Part shown: positions 14,856-24,653 of the stretch, piece by piece
Numbering within the stretch: position 1 is the first letter of the stretch
Layout: every line of letters starts with the position of its first letter
NCBI GenBank assembly: GCA_024330185.1
Contig: JANDLV010000001.1
Span: 62,001-126,000, forward strand
DNA length: 64,000 nt
Source: Candidatus Siliceabacter maunaloa
Lineage (GTDB): Bacteria > Actinomycetota > Thermoleophilia > Solirubrobacterales > Solirubrobacteraceae
Direction of reading: 5' to 3'
The notes under the pieces: generated by a model
Told to the model about the DNA's origin: nothing
What the model saw: only the letters and a program-made list of their open reading frames with translations
The model's database searches: none
Translations under genes and position numbers: made by a program

Positions 14856-15859
14856 TGGCCACGGCCACCCCCAAGGCCGTCGCGCCCGACCCCGAGGAGG
14901 TCGTGGCCGACGAGGGCCCTCGTCGCACGCCCGCGGCCATCGCCGCGATCCTGGCCGGCCTGCTCACCATCGGCGTCTCGATTTATTCCGGTCTCTTGGC
15001 GGCCGACCGGCCTGCGGTGAGCGTCGTCGAGACGCTGGCACCGCTGGTCAACACCGGTGAACCGCCCGCGGTAAGCCCTCGGGTCGCCATTCTCCAGTTC
15101 GAGGTCGATACGGCGTTCGATCAAGTGCTCGGTTCGGTGCTCCGTGCACTGGGTCTCCTCACTGCTGGATTCGCGCTGAGGTTCCTGATCCGAGCGGCGC
15201 GTCACCGCAAGCCCGACATCCCAGCATTCCTACCGACCGCAATCCTTCTCGGCGCGCTCGTGCTCGGCGTCGTCACCGTCATCGTGGCCCTCCTCAGGCT
15301 CAGCGACGCATCCGACTTCCTCGCCGCCGAAGATCGCAGCCCGGCCGCATTCGAGGAACTGGGCAGCGGTCTTCCGCCCGGGCCGGTGTCCTCCGTTCTC
15401 CTATTCGCACTCTTCGTCCTGGCCTTCGGCTACGTCTACGGCGCTCTGAACGCCATGCGCGTCGGCCTGCTCACCCGCTTCATGGGCGTCCTGGGCATCA
15501 TCGTCGGCGCAGCGCTGATCATCGGCTCACTGCTGCCCTTCGCCGGCTCCGGCTTCCCGCTCGTCCAGGCCTTCTGGCTCATCGGGCTGGGCCTCATCTA
15601 CCTCGACCGCTGGCCCGGTGGCGTCCCGCCCGCCTGGAGCGCCGGCGAGGCCCGCCCCTGGCCCACCCAGCTCGAGCTGCGCGAGGCCCGTGACCGGGAG
15701 CGCCTGGAGCGCGACGGGCACGCACCGTCCGATGAGCCCGAGCCCGAGCCCGAGCCCGAGCGCACCCGCGAGCCCCTCGACGCACCCGGCGCCACCCAGC
15801 CTCACGCGCCGACCCGCACCCACTCCTCATCCAAGAAGCGCAAGCGCAAGCGCCGGTAG
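14855..15859 (+). CDS. Polytopic membrane protein with acidic EP repeat and poly-basic tail
   Basis: A 334-residue protein with about six hydrophobic helices (first at ~28-48; others around LLGALVLGVVTVIVALL, VLLFALFVLAFGYVYGAL, GVLGIIVGAALIIGSLL). The cytoplasmic tail contains repeated Glu-Pro and ends in KKRKRKRR. The organisation resembles uncharacterised actinobacterial membrane proteins; no enzyme motif is visible. Bases ~15060-15440 use third positions noticeably less GC-biased than the neighbours. Start ATG 14855 overlaps the preceding small gene. Confidence 0.7.
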   Translation: MATATPKAVAPDPEEVVADEGPRRTPAAIAAILAGLLTIGVSIYSGLLAADRPAVSVVETLAPLVNTGEPPAVSPRVAILQFEVDTAFDQVLGSVLRALGLLTAGFALRFLIRAARHRKPDIPAFLPTAILLGALVLGVVTVIVALLRLSDASDFLAAEDRSPAAFEELGSGLPPGPVSSVLLFALFVLAFGYVYGALNAMRVGLLTRFMGVLGIIVGAALIIGSLLPFAGSGFPLVQAFWLIGLGLIYLDRWPGGVPPAWSAGEARPWPTQLELREARDRERLERDGHAPSDEPEPEPEPERTREPLDAPGATQPHAPTRTHSSSKKRKRKRR

Positions 15860-15955
15860 TCCTTCCGGGCCCGTGCCCGAGCTGGGCCGTGTTCCCACAC
15901 CGCCGGGCCCGGGCATGATGGGACGACAGGCACGCAGCAAGGAGGAGGAGACGAC

Positions 15956-17940
<1,985 letters not shown>

Positions 17941-17944
<4 letters not shown>

Positions 17945-18171
17945 TCCCGCACGAGCTGCTCGCCGACCTGGGCGAGCGCCTGGGCACCGCCCCCCCGACC
18001 GACGAGGAGCGCGAGACGCTGCTGGCCATGGCCGGCGTCGCCGCCCACGCCTCCGAGCGCTGGGCCGCCCCCCTGGCCTGCTGGATGGCGGGGCGCGCTG
18101 GGGTGATGCCCGCCGAGGCCGCCGCGGTCGTGCGGGAGATCACCGAGGAAGGAGCCAGGAGCGAGCAGTGA
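17941..18171 (+). CDS. DUF6457-type small protein
   Basis: A 76-residue all-helical protein from GTG 17941 that overlaps the acsA stop by four bases. The pattern (TPPTDEERETLLAMAGVAAHASERWAAPLACWMAG, seen here as PTDEERETLLAMAG then ERWAAPLACWMAG) is that of DUF6457, a short domain often fused or adjacent to MobA-type molybdopterin guanylyltransferases in actinobacteria. A mobA gene does lie immediately downstream, but on the opposite strand. Role unknown. Confidence 0.7.
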
Positions 18172-18173
18172 GG

Positions 18174-18222
18174 GACGCGTGGGGCTTTACCCCCGCTATC
18201 CGGGGGTAAAGCCCCACGCGTC
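18174..18222. terminator. Perfect 22-bp-arm hairpin between convergent genes
   Basis: Bases 18174-18195 and 18201-18222 are exact reverse complements around a CTATC loop; the arm begins GACGCGTGGGGC and contains GGGGCTTTACCCCC. The acsA/DUF6457 unit ends three bases to the left. The mobA stop codon falls in the loop, and the last codons of mobA (WGFTPG) are the right arm. It is a good candidate for a bidirectional terminator that doubles as coding sequence. Confidence 0.75.
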
Positions 18223-18798
18223 TGCGAGCAGCGCCTCCACCCGCGCCAGATCGGCAGGCGTGTCCACATCGGCCAGGAAGACCTCCGGCTCCCCGAAGCG
18301 CCGCAGCTCCTCCTCACCGATGCTGTTCGCGCCGGCGGCCACGGCGGCGCTGCGGAGCGACCCACCACGCTCGAGAACGCAAAGCAGCGCCGGCAGCGCC
18401 GATGCCTCCCACCGCGCCACCAGCGGCTGCGCCACGCCCCCGATCCGCGGCACCACCGTCCCCTCGCACGCCGCCAGCCACGCCAGGAGCGCCGGCGGCA
18501 CCAGCGGCAGGTCGCACGCCAGCGCCACCACCGGCCCGCCCCACGCCTCCAGCGCCGCCACGAGCCCGCGCGCCGGGTGGGGCTCCCCGGCCGGCTCGTG
18601 CCACAGCGCCACCCCGGGCGGCAGCTCCGGCAGCGCCGCCCCCGACGGCGCCACCACGCCAACAGCGAGCCCCGCAGCCACCGCCGCGTCGACGGCACGC
18701 AGCGCGAGCTCCCGTCCGGCCAGCTCCAGCGTTGCCTTGGGCGCTCCCATCCGCCGGCTGCGTCCACCGGCCAGGATCGCCACAGTAGTCGCTGTCAT
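18196..18798 (-). CDS. mobA: Molybdenum cofactor guanylyltransferase (MobA-like NTP transferase)
   Basis: A 200-residue nucleotidyltransferase that would attach GMP to molybdopterin. It opens with the family signature VAILAGGRSRRMGAPKATLEL (core GGRSRRMG), followed by ALACDLPLVPP (metal-binding Asp) and a terminal VDTPADLARV. Length fits MobA. No other molybdenum-cofactor gene is in the window. Its C-terminal codons form one arm of the hairpin at 18174-18222. Confidence 0.85.
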   Translation of the reverse strand: MTATTVAILAGGRSRRMGAPKATLELAGRELALRAVDAAVAAGLAVGVVAPSGAALPELPPGVALWHEPAGEPHPARGLVAALEAWGGPVVALACDLPLVPPALLAWLAACEGTVVPRIGGVAQPLVARWEASALPALLCVLERGGSLRSAAVAAGANSIGEEELRRFGEPEVFLADVDTPADLARVEALLADAWGFTPG

Positions 18799-18880
18799 GG
18801 CTCCAGCATGGCCTACGCCCTTCCGGCCCCCTTTTTCACGCGCGCCCCGTCAACGAGGCAGCCCGCCTGAGCGACGAGGC

Positions 18881-19537
18881 TCACTCCGCGACCATGGGTG
18901 CCCGAGCCAGCAGCACCGCGGTGCGCTCCGCATCTCCGTCGCCGCCGATGACGCCCGTGTCCACCAGGTGCTTGAGCCGCTCGCGCCCGATCGCGCCCAG
19001 TGGGCCGTGCTGGTCGCGCAGCACCGAGCAGGCCAGGCCGGCGCGCGCGCATGCGGCCTGCGTGGCCTCGATCCCGGCGAGCTGGGAGTGCACGAGCAGC
19101 AGCGCTCCGCCCGGGCGCAAGTGCGCCGGGGCGCCGGCGCACAGCGGGTCCAGCAGCGCGCGGCCGTCGCCGCCGGCGTCCCAGGCCCGCGCCGCGCGCG
19201 TGGTGCGCGCGCCCGGCGCAGCGGGTATGTAGGGGGGGTTGGACACGATCAGGTCGAACCGCTCGCCGGCCACGGGGCCGAACAGGCTGCCGCGCCGGGC
19301 GTCGACCCGCACGCCGTTGAGCCGACCGTTGAGGCGCGCCGTGGCGACGGCGCGGCGCGACAGGTCGACCGCCGTGGCCCGGCCGCCCGCCAGCGCCGCG
19401 GTCACCGCGAGCAGGCCGCTGCCCGTGCACAGGTCGAGCACCCGGTCGCCCGGCGACACCAGCTCGGCCACCACCGCCGCCAGCATGCGGCTGTCGGGCC
19501 GCGGGCGGAAGACTCCCGGAAGGACGGCGAGACGCAT
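18881..19537 (-). CDS. HemK2/MTQ2-type protein-glutamine methyltransferase
   Basis: A 218-residue SAM-dependent methyltransferase. VFRPRPDSRMLAAVV opens it as in the HemK/PrmC-MTQ2 group; motif I is VLDLCTGSGLLA and the catalytic NPPY motif is present (IVSNPPYIPAAP). Members N5-methylate glutamine in release factors or other proteins. ATG 19537 is chosen because upstream frame has no homology. The separate N-terminal helical domain of classical PrmC is absent, hence the MTQ2 assignment. Confidence 0.82.
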   Translation of the reverse strand: MRLAVLPGVFRPRPDSRMLAAVVAELVSPGDRVLDLCTGSGLLAVTAALAGGRATAVDLSRRAVATARLNGRLNGVRVDARRGSLFGPVAGERFDLIVSNPPYIPAAPGARTTRAARAWDAGGDGRALLDPLCAGAPAHLRPGGALLLVHSQLAGIEATQAACARAGLACSVLRDQHGPLGAIGRERLKHLVDTGVIGGDGDAERTAVLLARAPMVAE

Positions 19538-19576
19538 GCGAGGAGCCCCTTCCCGCCTGCCCACCGCCGCCAAACC

Positions 19577-20686
19577 GTGACCGAGCCCGACGACCTGCGC
19601 CACCGGTTCGACCGCGAGCGCCCGATGACCGTGGGGCTCGAGGAGGAGCTCATGGTCCTCGACCCCGCGACGCTGGACCTCGCGCCCCGCGCCCGCGAAC
19701 TGCTCGGCGCCCTGGGCGACGACGCCCGCGCCAAGCCCGAGCTGCCCGAGGCACAGCTCGAGCTTCTCAGCACGCCCTGCACGACCGTGGCCACCGCGGC
19801 CGCCCAGCTCGCCGACGCACGGCGCGACCTGGCCGCCGCCGCGGCCGGGCGGGCGCGGCTGGCCGGCTGCGGCGCGCATCCTTTCGCGGCCCCCGAGGGG
19901 CCGCTCAACCCCGCGCCGCGCTACGCGGCCATGCGCGAGGAGTACGGGCCGATCGCGCGCCGCCAGCTCGTCTTCGGCCTGCACGTGCACGTCGCCGTCG
20001 GCGGCTGCGACCGCGCGCTGGCCGTCTACAACGCCCTGCGCTCCGACCTGCCCGAGCTGGCTGCGCTGGGCGCCAACGCCCCCTTCCATGGCGGTCGCGA
20101 CACCGGCCTGGCCTCGGTGCGGCCCACGATCTGCGAGACGCTGCCCCGCCAGGGGGTGCCGCCGGCCTTCGCGACCTGGGCGCAGCTGGCGGGCGCCCTG
20201 GCCTGGGGGCGCCGTGCGGGCGCGCTGCCCGAGCCGCGCCTGTGGTGGTGGGAGCTGCGCCTGCACCCGTTGCACGGCACGGTCGAGGTGCGGGTACCCG
20301 ACGCGCAGGGCACGGTCGGGGAGACCGCGGCGCTGGGCGCTGTCGTCCACGCCCTGGTCGCCGACCTGGCCCGCCGTCACGACGCCGGGGAGGCGCTGCC
20401 CGTCGCGCCGACGTGGCGCATCGAGGAGAACCGCTGGAGCGCCCTGCGCCACGGGCTGGACGGCACGCTGGCCGACCTCATCACGGGCGAGCCCGCGCCC
20501 ACCCGCGGGCGCCTGGACGCCCTGCTGGAGCGCCTGCGTCCCGCGGCGCGCGAGGTGGGCTGCGAGGCCGAGCTGGTCGCCGCGCAGGGCCTGGTGGAGC
20601 GCAACGGCGCCCAGCGTCAGCGCGAGGCGGCCGGCGGCGACCCGCACGCGGCGACCGCCTGGCTGGCCGGGCGCTTCCTGGCCTAG
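19577..20686 (+). CDS. YbdK-type carboxylate-amine ligase (glutamate-cysteine ligase 2 family)
   Basis: A ~369-residue ATP-dependent ligase of the GCS2 family. Signatures: TVGLEEELMVLDP near the N terminus (metal-binding Glu residues), FGLHVHVAVG, and RLWWWELRLHPLHGTVEVRVPDAQ in the active-site region (core WELRLHP). These proteins form gamma-glutamyl-type amide bonds; the natural substrate of most members is unknown. The start is GTG 19577 or the internal ATG 19625; neither has a clear ribosome-binding site. It diverges from the methyltransferase gene with a 39-base gap. Confidence 0.85.
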   Translation: MTEPDDLRHRFDRERPMTVGLEEELMVLDPATLDLAPRARELLGALGDDARAKPELPEAQLELLSTPCTTVATAAAQLADARRDLAAAAAGRARLAGCGAHPFAAPEGPLNPAPRYAAMREEYGPIARRQLVFGLHVHVAVGGCDRALAVYNALRSDLPELAALGANAPFHGGRDTGLASVRPTICETLPRQGVPPAFATWAQLAGALAWGRRAGALPEPRLWWWELRLHPLHGTVEVRVPDAQGTVGETAALGAVVHALVADLARRHDAGEALPVAPTWRIEENRWSALRHGLDGTLADLITGEPAPTRGRLDALLERLRPAAREVGCEAELVAAQGLVERNGAQRQREAAGGDPHAATAWLAGRFLA

Positions 20687-20717
20687 CGGCTTGCCTTCCC
20701 GCCCGGCGGGGTAAAGC

Positions 20718-21737
20718 GTGCGCGTGCAGCGCCTCCCGACACCGCGAGGACCCGTCAGTGCGGCGCTGCTCGAGGCGTTGGTCGAGGCCCCGGGGGCCCT
20801 CCTCCCGCTCGACGTGCCGCTCCCCGACGACCCGCTGGCCGACGAGGACCTCCACCTCGCGCTGTACCTCTGCTACGAGCTGCACTACCGGGGGCTGCCC
20901 GGCGTGGACGAGCGCTGGGAGTGGAATCCGGGGCTGCTCGGCGTGCGCGCCGCTGCGGAGGAGCGCTTCGAGGACGGCCTCATCGAGACCGTGCCCCGCC
21001 CGGCGCCCGTCCCGGCCGAGGCGACGGACGAGGCGCTACGCGAGATCGCGGCCGACGAGGGGCCTGCGCTGGCGCGCCACCTGGAGCGTGAGGCCACGCT
21101 GGAGCAGTTCCGCGAGTTCGTCGTGCACCGCTCGGCCTATCAGCTCAAGGAGGCCGATCCGCACTCGTGGGCGCTGCCGCGCCTGGACGGCCCGCCCAAG
21201 GCGGCGCTGATCGAGATCCAGTTCGACGAGTACGGCTCGGGCCGGGCGCCGCGCATTCACGCGGTCCTCTTCGCCCAGGCCATGGAGGAACTGGGCCTGG
21301 ACGCCTCCTACGGCGCCTACGTCGACGTCATCCCCGGCGTCACCCTGGCCACGGTCAACCTCATGTCCCTGTTCGGGCTGCACCGCCGCCGCCGCGGCGC
21401 GATCGTGGGCCACCTCGCGCTGTTCGAGATGACCTCCTCGCTGCCCAACCGCCGCTACGCCAGGGGCGCGCGGCGCCTGGGCTTCGGCGACCGCGCGTGC
21501 GCCTTCTTCGACGAGCACGTCATGGCCGACGCGGTGCACGAGGTCATCGCGGCGGTCGATCTGGCCGGCGGCCTGGCCGCCCGCGAGCCGGCGGTGGCCG
21601 GCGACGTGCTGTGGGGCGCCGCCGCGCTGGCCGAGCTGGACCGTCGGTTCGCCGAGGCGCTACTGGGCGCCTGGGAGGCCGGGCGCAGCTCCCTGCGCGC
21701 TGGGGCCGGTGCCGGCGCCGTCGTCCTCGGGGCCTGA
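20718..21737 (+). CDS. Iron-containing redox enzyme (HO-like fold)
   Basis: A 339-residue protein of the heme-oxygenase-like, non-heme-iron family (Haem_oxygenas_2 type). Candidate iron ligands are in QFDEYGSGRAPRIHAVLF (Glu, His) and in FFDEHVMADAVHEVI (Glu, His, Asp, His), the second helix set of this fold. The N-terminal ~100 residues are an actinobacterial extension. GTG 20718. The 3' end overlaps by 78 bases the gene of a CDGSH iron-sulfur protein on the other strand; these two families are commonly neighbours, suggesting an electron-transfer partnership. Confidence 0.82.
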   Translation: MRVQRLPTPRGPVSAALLEALVEAPGALLPLDVPLPDDPLADEDLHLALYLCYELHYRGLPGVDERWEWNPGLLGVRAAAEERFEDGLIETVPRPAPVPAEATDEALREIAADEGPALARHLEREATLEQFREFVVHRSAYQLKEADPHSWALPRLDGPPKAALIEIQFDEYGSGRAPRIHAVLFAQAMEELGLDASYGAYVDVIPGVTLATVNLMSLFGLHRRRRGAIVGHLALFEMTSSLPNRRYARGARRLGFGDRACAFFDEHVMADAVHEVIAAVDLAGGLAAREPAVAGDVLWGAAALAELDRRFAEALLGAWEAGRSSLRAGAGAGAVVLGA

Positions 21738-21956
21738 CTCCAGCGTCCCCGGCGCGCGGAAGTGCACGAGGCGGTGGGTGCCGTCGCACAGCGGGCGGGT
21801 GCGCGACTTGCCACACCGACACAGCGCGACAGTGCGCCGGGCGGTGTCGATGACCGTGCCGTCCTGGTCGAGCAGCTCGAACGGCCCGCGCACGAGCAGC
21901 GGCCCGTCGCGGTAGGTGGTGATGGTGGGGCGCTGGGGTTCGCTCACTGACGACAT
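21660..21956 (-). CDS. CDGSH iron-sulfur domain protein
   Basis: A 98-residue protein. After a strand-rich start (PTITTYRDGPLLVRGPFEL) it carries CRCGKSRTRPLCDGTH, the C-x-C-x-n-C-x3-H ligand set for a redox-active 2Fe-2S cluster of the CDGSH type. The C-terminal ~25 residues are a low-complexity Gly/Ala/Pro tail, and these are exactly the codons that overlap the convergent iron-enzyme gene. ATG 21956. Confidence 0.85.
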   Translation of the reverse strand: MSSVSEPQRPTITTYRDGPLLVRGPFELLDQDGTVIDTARRTVALCRCGKSRTRPLCDGTHRLVHFRAPGTLESGPEDDGAGTGPSAQGAAPGLPGAQ

Positions 21957-22012
21957 CGGCGCGTGGCTTCCCGTCGGCGGGTGTCGGCCAAACGGGACGC
22001 GGTGGCGGGGCG

Positions 22013-23611
22013 CTACGTGTGCCCGACCGTGTCGGCGCGCCCCTGGGTGCGCATCTCCGACAGGATCCGCTCCAGCCGTGGCTCGGCGGTGGTGTCGACG
22101 TGGCGCATGGCGTCGGCCACGGCGGGGTGCTGGGCGGCGATCTGGCGGTGCATCTCCCGGGCCACGGCGCGATAGGCGGGGTGGCCCTCGCGCCCCGAGC
22201 GCAGCTCGATGAGCGCCATGGCCTCGCGGGCGTTGAGGTCGAGCACGTAGCGGATGCGATAGCCCAGGCACAGCGCGTAGGCGGCCTCGCGCGGGCGGCC
22301 CTCGTCGCGCAGGCGCTCGTAGGCGGCGCGCGAGACGTCCAGCGCGCGGCGGTAGTCGTCCCCGACCCCGGCCTCGTCGAGCTCCTCGGGGACGCCGGCG
22401 CCGAGGTCGGGCGTGAGGCCCTGCCACTGGACGGTGAGCATGCGGTGGCGCTGCAGGTCGCGGAACGCCCCGTAGTCGCTGACGATCTCGAAGCGGTAGC
22501 GCAGGGCCTCGAAGCCGCGGCCGGGGCGGTGGCGGCGGTTGGCTCGCTCGCCCACGAGGTCGGCCAGGGCCCGGGCGCGTTCGTCGGCGCCCAGCGTGCT
22601 GACGCGGATGCGCGCCTCCTCCTCGCTCACCGCCGCGGCCTCGAAGAGCAGCGCGGCCAGCAGCGCCTCCTCGTCGCCGTCGACGTGCAGCAGGCGGACC
22701 GACGGCCCGCTCGCGCCGTCGTCGCCGGGCGCGCGGTCCAGCCCCAGGCGCCCCGCCCAGCGCGCCGCCGCGTGCTCGCGGGCCTCGAGGTGCCCGACCC
22801 ACTCGCCGCCGCGGTCGGGACGCTCGACGCGCGCCACGAAGCTGGGCATCACCGCCTTGACGGCCTCGAGGATCAGCCCGCCGGCGTGGCGCGCCTCGGG
22901 CAGCGGGTGGGCCAGCAGGTGCAGGATGAGCTGCTCGTAGGTCTGGCCCGAGGCGTAGATGCCCATGTGCGACAGCGACGCGGCGGGCAGCACACCGCGC
23001 AGGAGGTCCAGCGCCTTGGCGCGCAGCGCGCGCTCGTACGCGGCGGGGGACCCGCCGGCGGCGGTCGGGAAGCGCTCCGCGGCCCACGCCTGCACGCGCG
23101 GCAGCGCGGCGGCGTAGGTAGAGAAGAGGTCGTCCATCGCCCGCTCGTACTGCGGCCCCAGCGACGGGTCGCGGAAGTACCGGAACCCCCCACCGGGCAT
23201 GGCCGCGTCGTAGGCGATGTAGCGGGTGGACTGCTCCAGGTAGGCGGCCAGGCGCGGGCGCTGCAGGATCTTGGTCAGCACGTTGCTGACCCACTCGCAG
23301 GCCACGTGCGCTCCGCCGAGCTGAGCCACCGAGTCGTCGCCGTAGCCCACGAAGATGCGCTCGTAGAGCGCCGCGGCACGCTCGCCCTCCCCGGCCTCGA
23401 AGCGCCCGGCGTGCTCGGGCAGCGAGTCCGCGAACTCGTCGAGGAACAGCCTGCGCAGCGTGCCCGGATAGCGCGAGTAGCGCGCGAACAGCGCCCCCTT
23501 GACCGTCTCGGGCAGGTTGGTGAGCGCGAACACCGGACCCTCGAGGTCGGTGAAGTGCGGCGCCAGGCGCGCGCGCTCGGCGTCGCTGAAGCTCTCGGCG
23601 GGGACGGTCAC
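22013..23611 (-). CDS. Tandem ThyX-like protein (FAD-dependent thymidylate synthase fold, duplicated)
   Basis: A 532-residue protein made of two ThyX-like halves. The N-terminal half has RPR at 118-120 followed by seven residues and Ser128 (AAYLEQSTRY), then an LRGVLPAASLSHMG helix like the ThyX R-x-x-LP motif. The C-terminal half has RHR at 388-390 followed by seven residues and Gly398, then LNAREAMALIELR, the ThyX dUMP/FAD-side helix. Normal ThyX is a ~220-250-residue tetramer with RHR-x7-S; here each half keeps a different part of that motif. A thymidylate synthase role is therefore uncertain. GTG 23611. Confidence 0.75.
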   Translation of the reverse strand: MTVPAESFSDAERARLAPHFTDLEGPVFALTNLPETVKGALFARYSRYPGTLRRLFLDEFADSLPEHAGRFEAGEGERAAALYERIFVGYGDDSVAQLGGAHVACEWVSNVLTKILQRPRLAAYLEQSTRYIAYDAAMPGGGFRYFRDPSLGPQYERAMDDLFSTYAAALPRVQAWAAERFPTAAGGSPAAYERALRAKALDLLRGVLPAASLSHMGIYASGQTYEQLILHLLAHPLPEARHAGGLILEAVKAVMPSFVARVERPDRGGEWVGHLEAREHAAARWAGRLGLDRAPGDDGASGPSVRLLHVDGDEEALLAALLFEAAAVSEEEARIRVSTLGADERARALADLVGERANRRHRPGRGFEALRYRFEIVSDYGAFRDLQRHRMLTVQWQGLTPDLGAGVPEELDEAGVGDDYRRALDVSRAAYERLRDEGRPREAAYALCLGYRIRYVLDLNAREAMALIELRSGREGHPAYRAVAREMHRQIAAQHPAVADAMRHVDTTAEPRLERILSEMRTQGRADTVGHT

Positions 23612-23667
23612 GGAGCGGTGACCCTAGCGCCGGGTGGCGTCGGAACGGCGGGCGCCGTAGAGGGTAT

Positions 23668-23681
23668 GCAGGCATGCCTGC
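23668..23681. promoter_or_regulatory. 14-bp perfect palindrome, probable operator of antitoxin 3
   Basis: GCAGGCATGCCTGC reads the same on both strands and lies 14 bases upstream of the antitoxin ATG. Placement over the leader or promoter suits autoregulation by the RHH antitoxin encoded next. Confidence 0.5.
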
Positions 23682-23695
23682 TACCGTGCCTGCGC

Positions 23696-23995
23696 ATGGC
23701 TCAGCTGACGCTCCGTGTCGATGACGAGCTGGCCGATGACCTGCGCGACCTCGCTGTCCGCCAGGGTGAGAGCGTCAACGCCATGGCCACGAAGATGCTG
23801 CGTGCGCTGACCGATCCGGACGCGGCGGGCACCGATGTCGAGCGTTACCGCGAGCGCTTGCGGCGCGCGGGGCTCTTGGCGGAGCCGCCCGCCGAACCGG
23901 CTCCTCGGCCGGACCCCGAGCTCGTCGCGGCGGCGGGCCGCGAGGCGGCGAAGGGCAAGATGCTCTCGGACATCGTCCTTGAGGACAGGGACTGA
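23696..23995 (+). CDS. Ribbon-helix-helix antitoxin (pair 3)
   Basis: A 99-residue protein: AQLTLRVDDELADDLRDLA is an RHH/Arc-like strand and helix, then GESVNAMATKMLRALTD, then a Pro/Glu-rich linker and a C-terminal helix (GREAAKGKMLSDIVLEDRD) for toxin neutralisation. ATG 23696; an upstream in-frame codon adds residues without homology. The stop overlaps the apparent CTG start of the toxin. Confidence 0.78.
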   Translation: MAQLTLRVDDELADDLRDLAVRQGESVNAMATKMLRALTDPDAAGTDVERYRERLRRAGLLAEPPAEPAPRPDPELVAAAGREAAKGKMLSDIVLEDRD

Positions 23996-24420
23996 ACGGC
24001 TTCGCCGACTCGTCCGCGCTGGTCAAGCTCTACGTACCCGAGCCTGGGCACGAGATCGTTCGGGCTCTGGCTGACGTGACGATCAGCGCGCTCGCCCGGG
24101 TGGAGGTTCCGGCTGCCTTCTGGCGCAAACAGCGGGTCGGTGAGCTGCGCCCCGACCGCGCGGCCGGGCTGGCGGCGCAGTTCGCTGCGGACGTGAAGGG
24201 CACGGGTCTGGAGACCCCACGCTTCACGCTCGTCCTCGTCGATGACGCCACCCTCGCGGCGGCAGCGAGCCTCGTCGCCCGCCACCCGCTGCGCGCCTAC
24301 GAGGCCGTCCAGCTCGCCACGGCACTCGCGGTGATCCCGGCGGACCCGAGCATGCGGTTCGTCTCCTTCGACACCCAGCTCAACGCGGCCGCGGCCGCTG
24401 AGGGCCTGCAGCTCCTGTAG
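23992..24420 (+). CDS. VapC-type PIN-domain toxin (pair 3), probable CTG start
   Basis: A 142-residue PIN-domain protein if read from CTG 23992: NGFADSSALVKLYVPEPG is the canonical first strand with the catalytic Asp. Later acidic positions are in SALARVEVPAAF (Glu), LRAYEAVQLATA (Glu) and FVSFDTQLN (Asp). The only standard start in frame, GTG 24076, would remove the first strand and first catalytic Asp, and a TGA at 23980 closes the frame upstream. CTG 23992 overlaps the antitoxin stop (CTGA), the usual coupling geometry for these pairs. Confidence 0.82.
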   Translation: MNGFADSSALVKLYVPEPGHEIVRALADVTISALARVEVPAAFWRKQRVGELRPDRAAGLAAQFAADVKGTGLETPRFTLVLVDDATLAAAASLVARHPLRAYEAVQLATALAVIPADPSMRFVSFDTQLNAAAAAEGLQLL

Positions 24421-24427
24421 CGGCGCC

Positions 24428-24643
24428 CTACCCCGCGTCGGGGTTGCCCGTGGCCTGCTCGGGATCGCCCTCGTGCTCGCTGCTGGTGCTCGGCGCGTCG
24501 GCGCCGCCCTCGCCCTTCTCGCGCTCGGGCGGGGCCTCCCGCTGGGTGGCCTCGCCGGCGCCCTCGGGCTGTTCCTCGGGGTAGCCCGCGCCGGTGTCGG
24601 TGTCGCGCGGGTCCTCGGTGGGGTCGGGCTTGCGTTCGTCCAT
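24428..24643 (-). CDS. Small acidic, disordered protein at the end of the nuo operon
   Basis: A 71-residue protein (MDERKPDPTEDPRDTDTGAG...), almost entirely Glu, Asp, Pro, Gly, Thr and Ser, so probably disordered. ATG 24643 lies ten bases after the nuoN stop on the same strand. No known family; the composition alone gives no function. Confidence 0.55.
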   Translation of the reverse strand: MDERKPDPTEDPRDTDTGAGYPEEQPEGAGEATQREAPPEREKGEGGADAPSTSSEHEGDPEQATGNPDAG

Positions 24644-24653
24644 GGGGGCGAGC

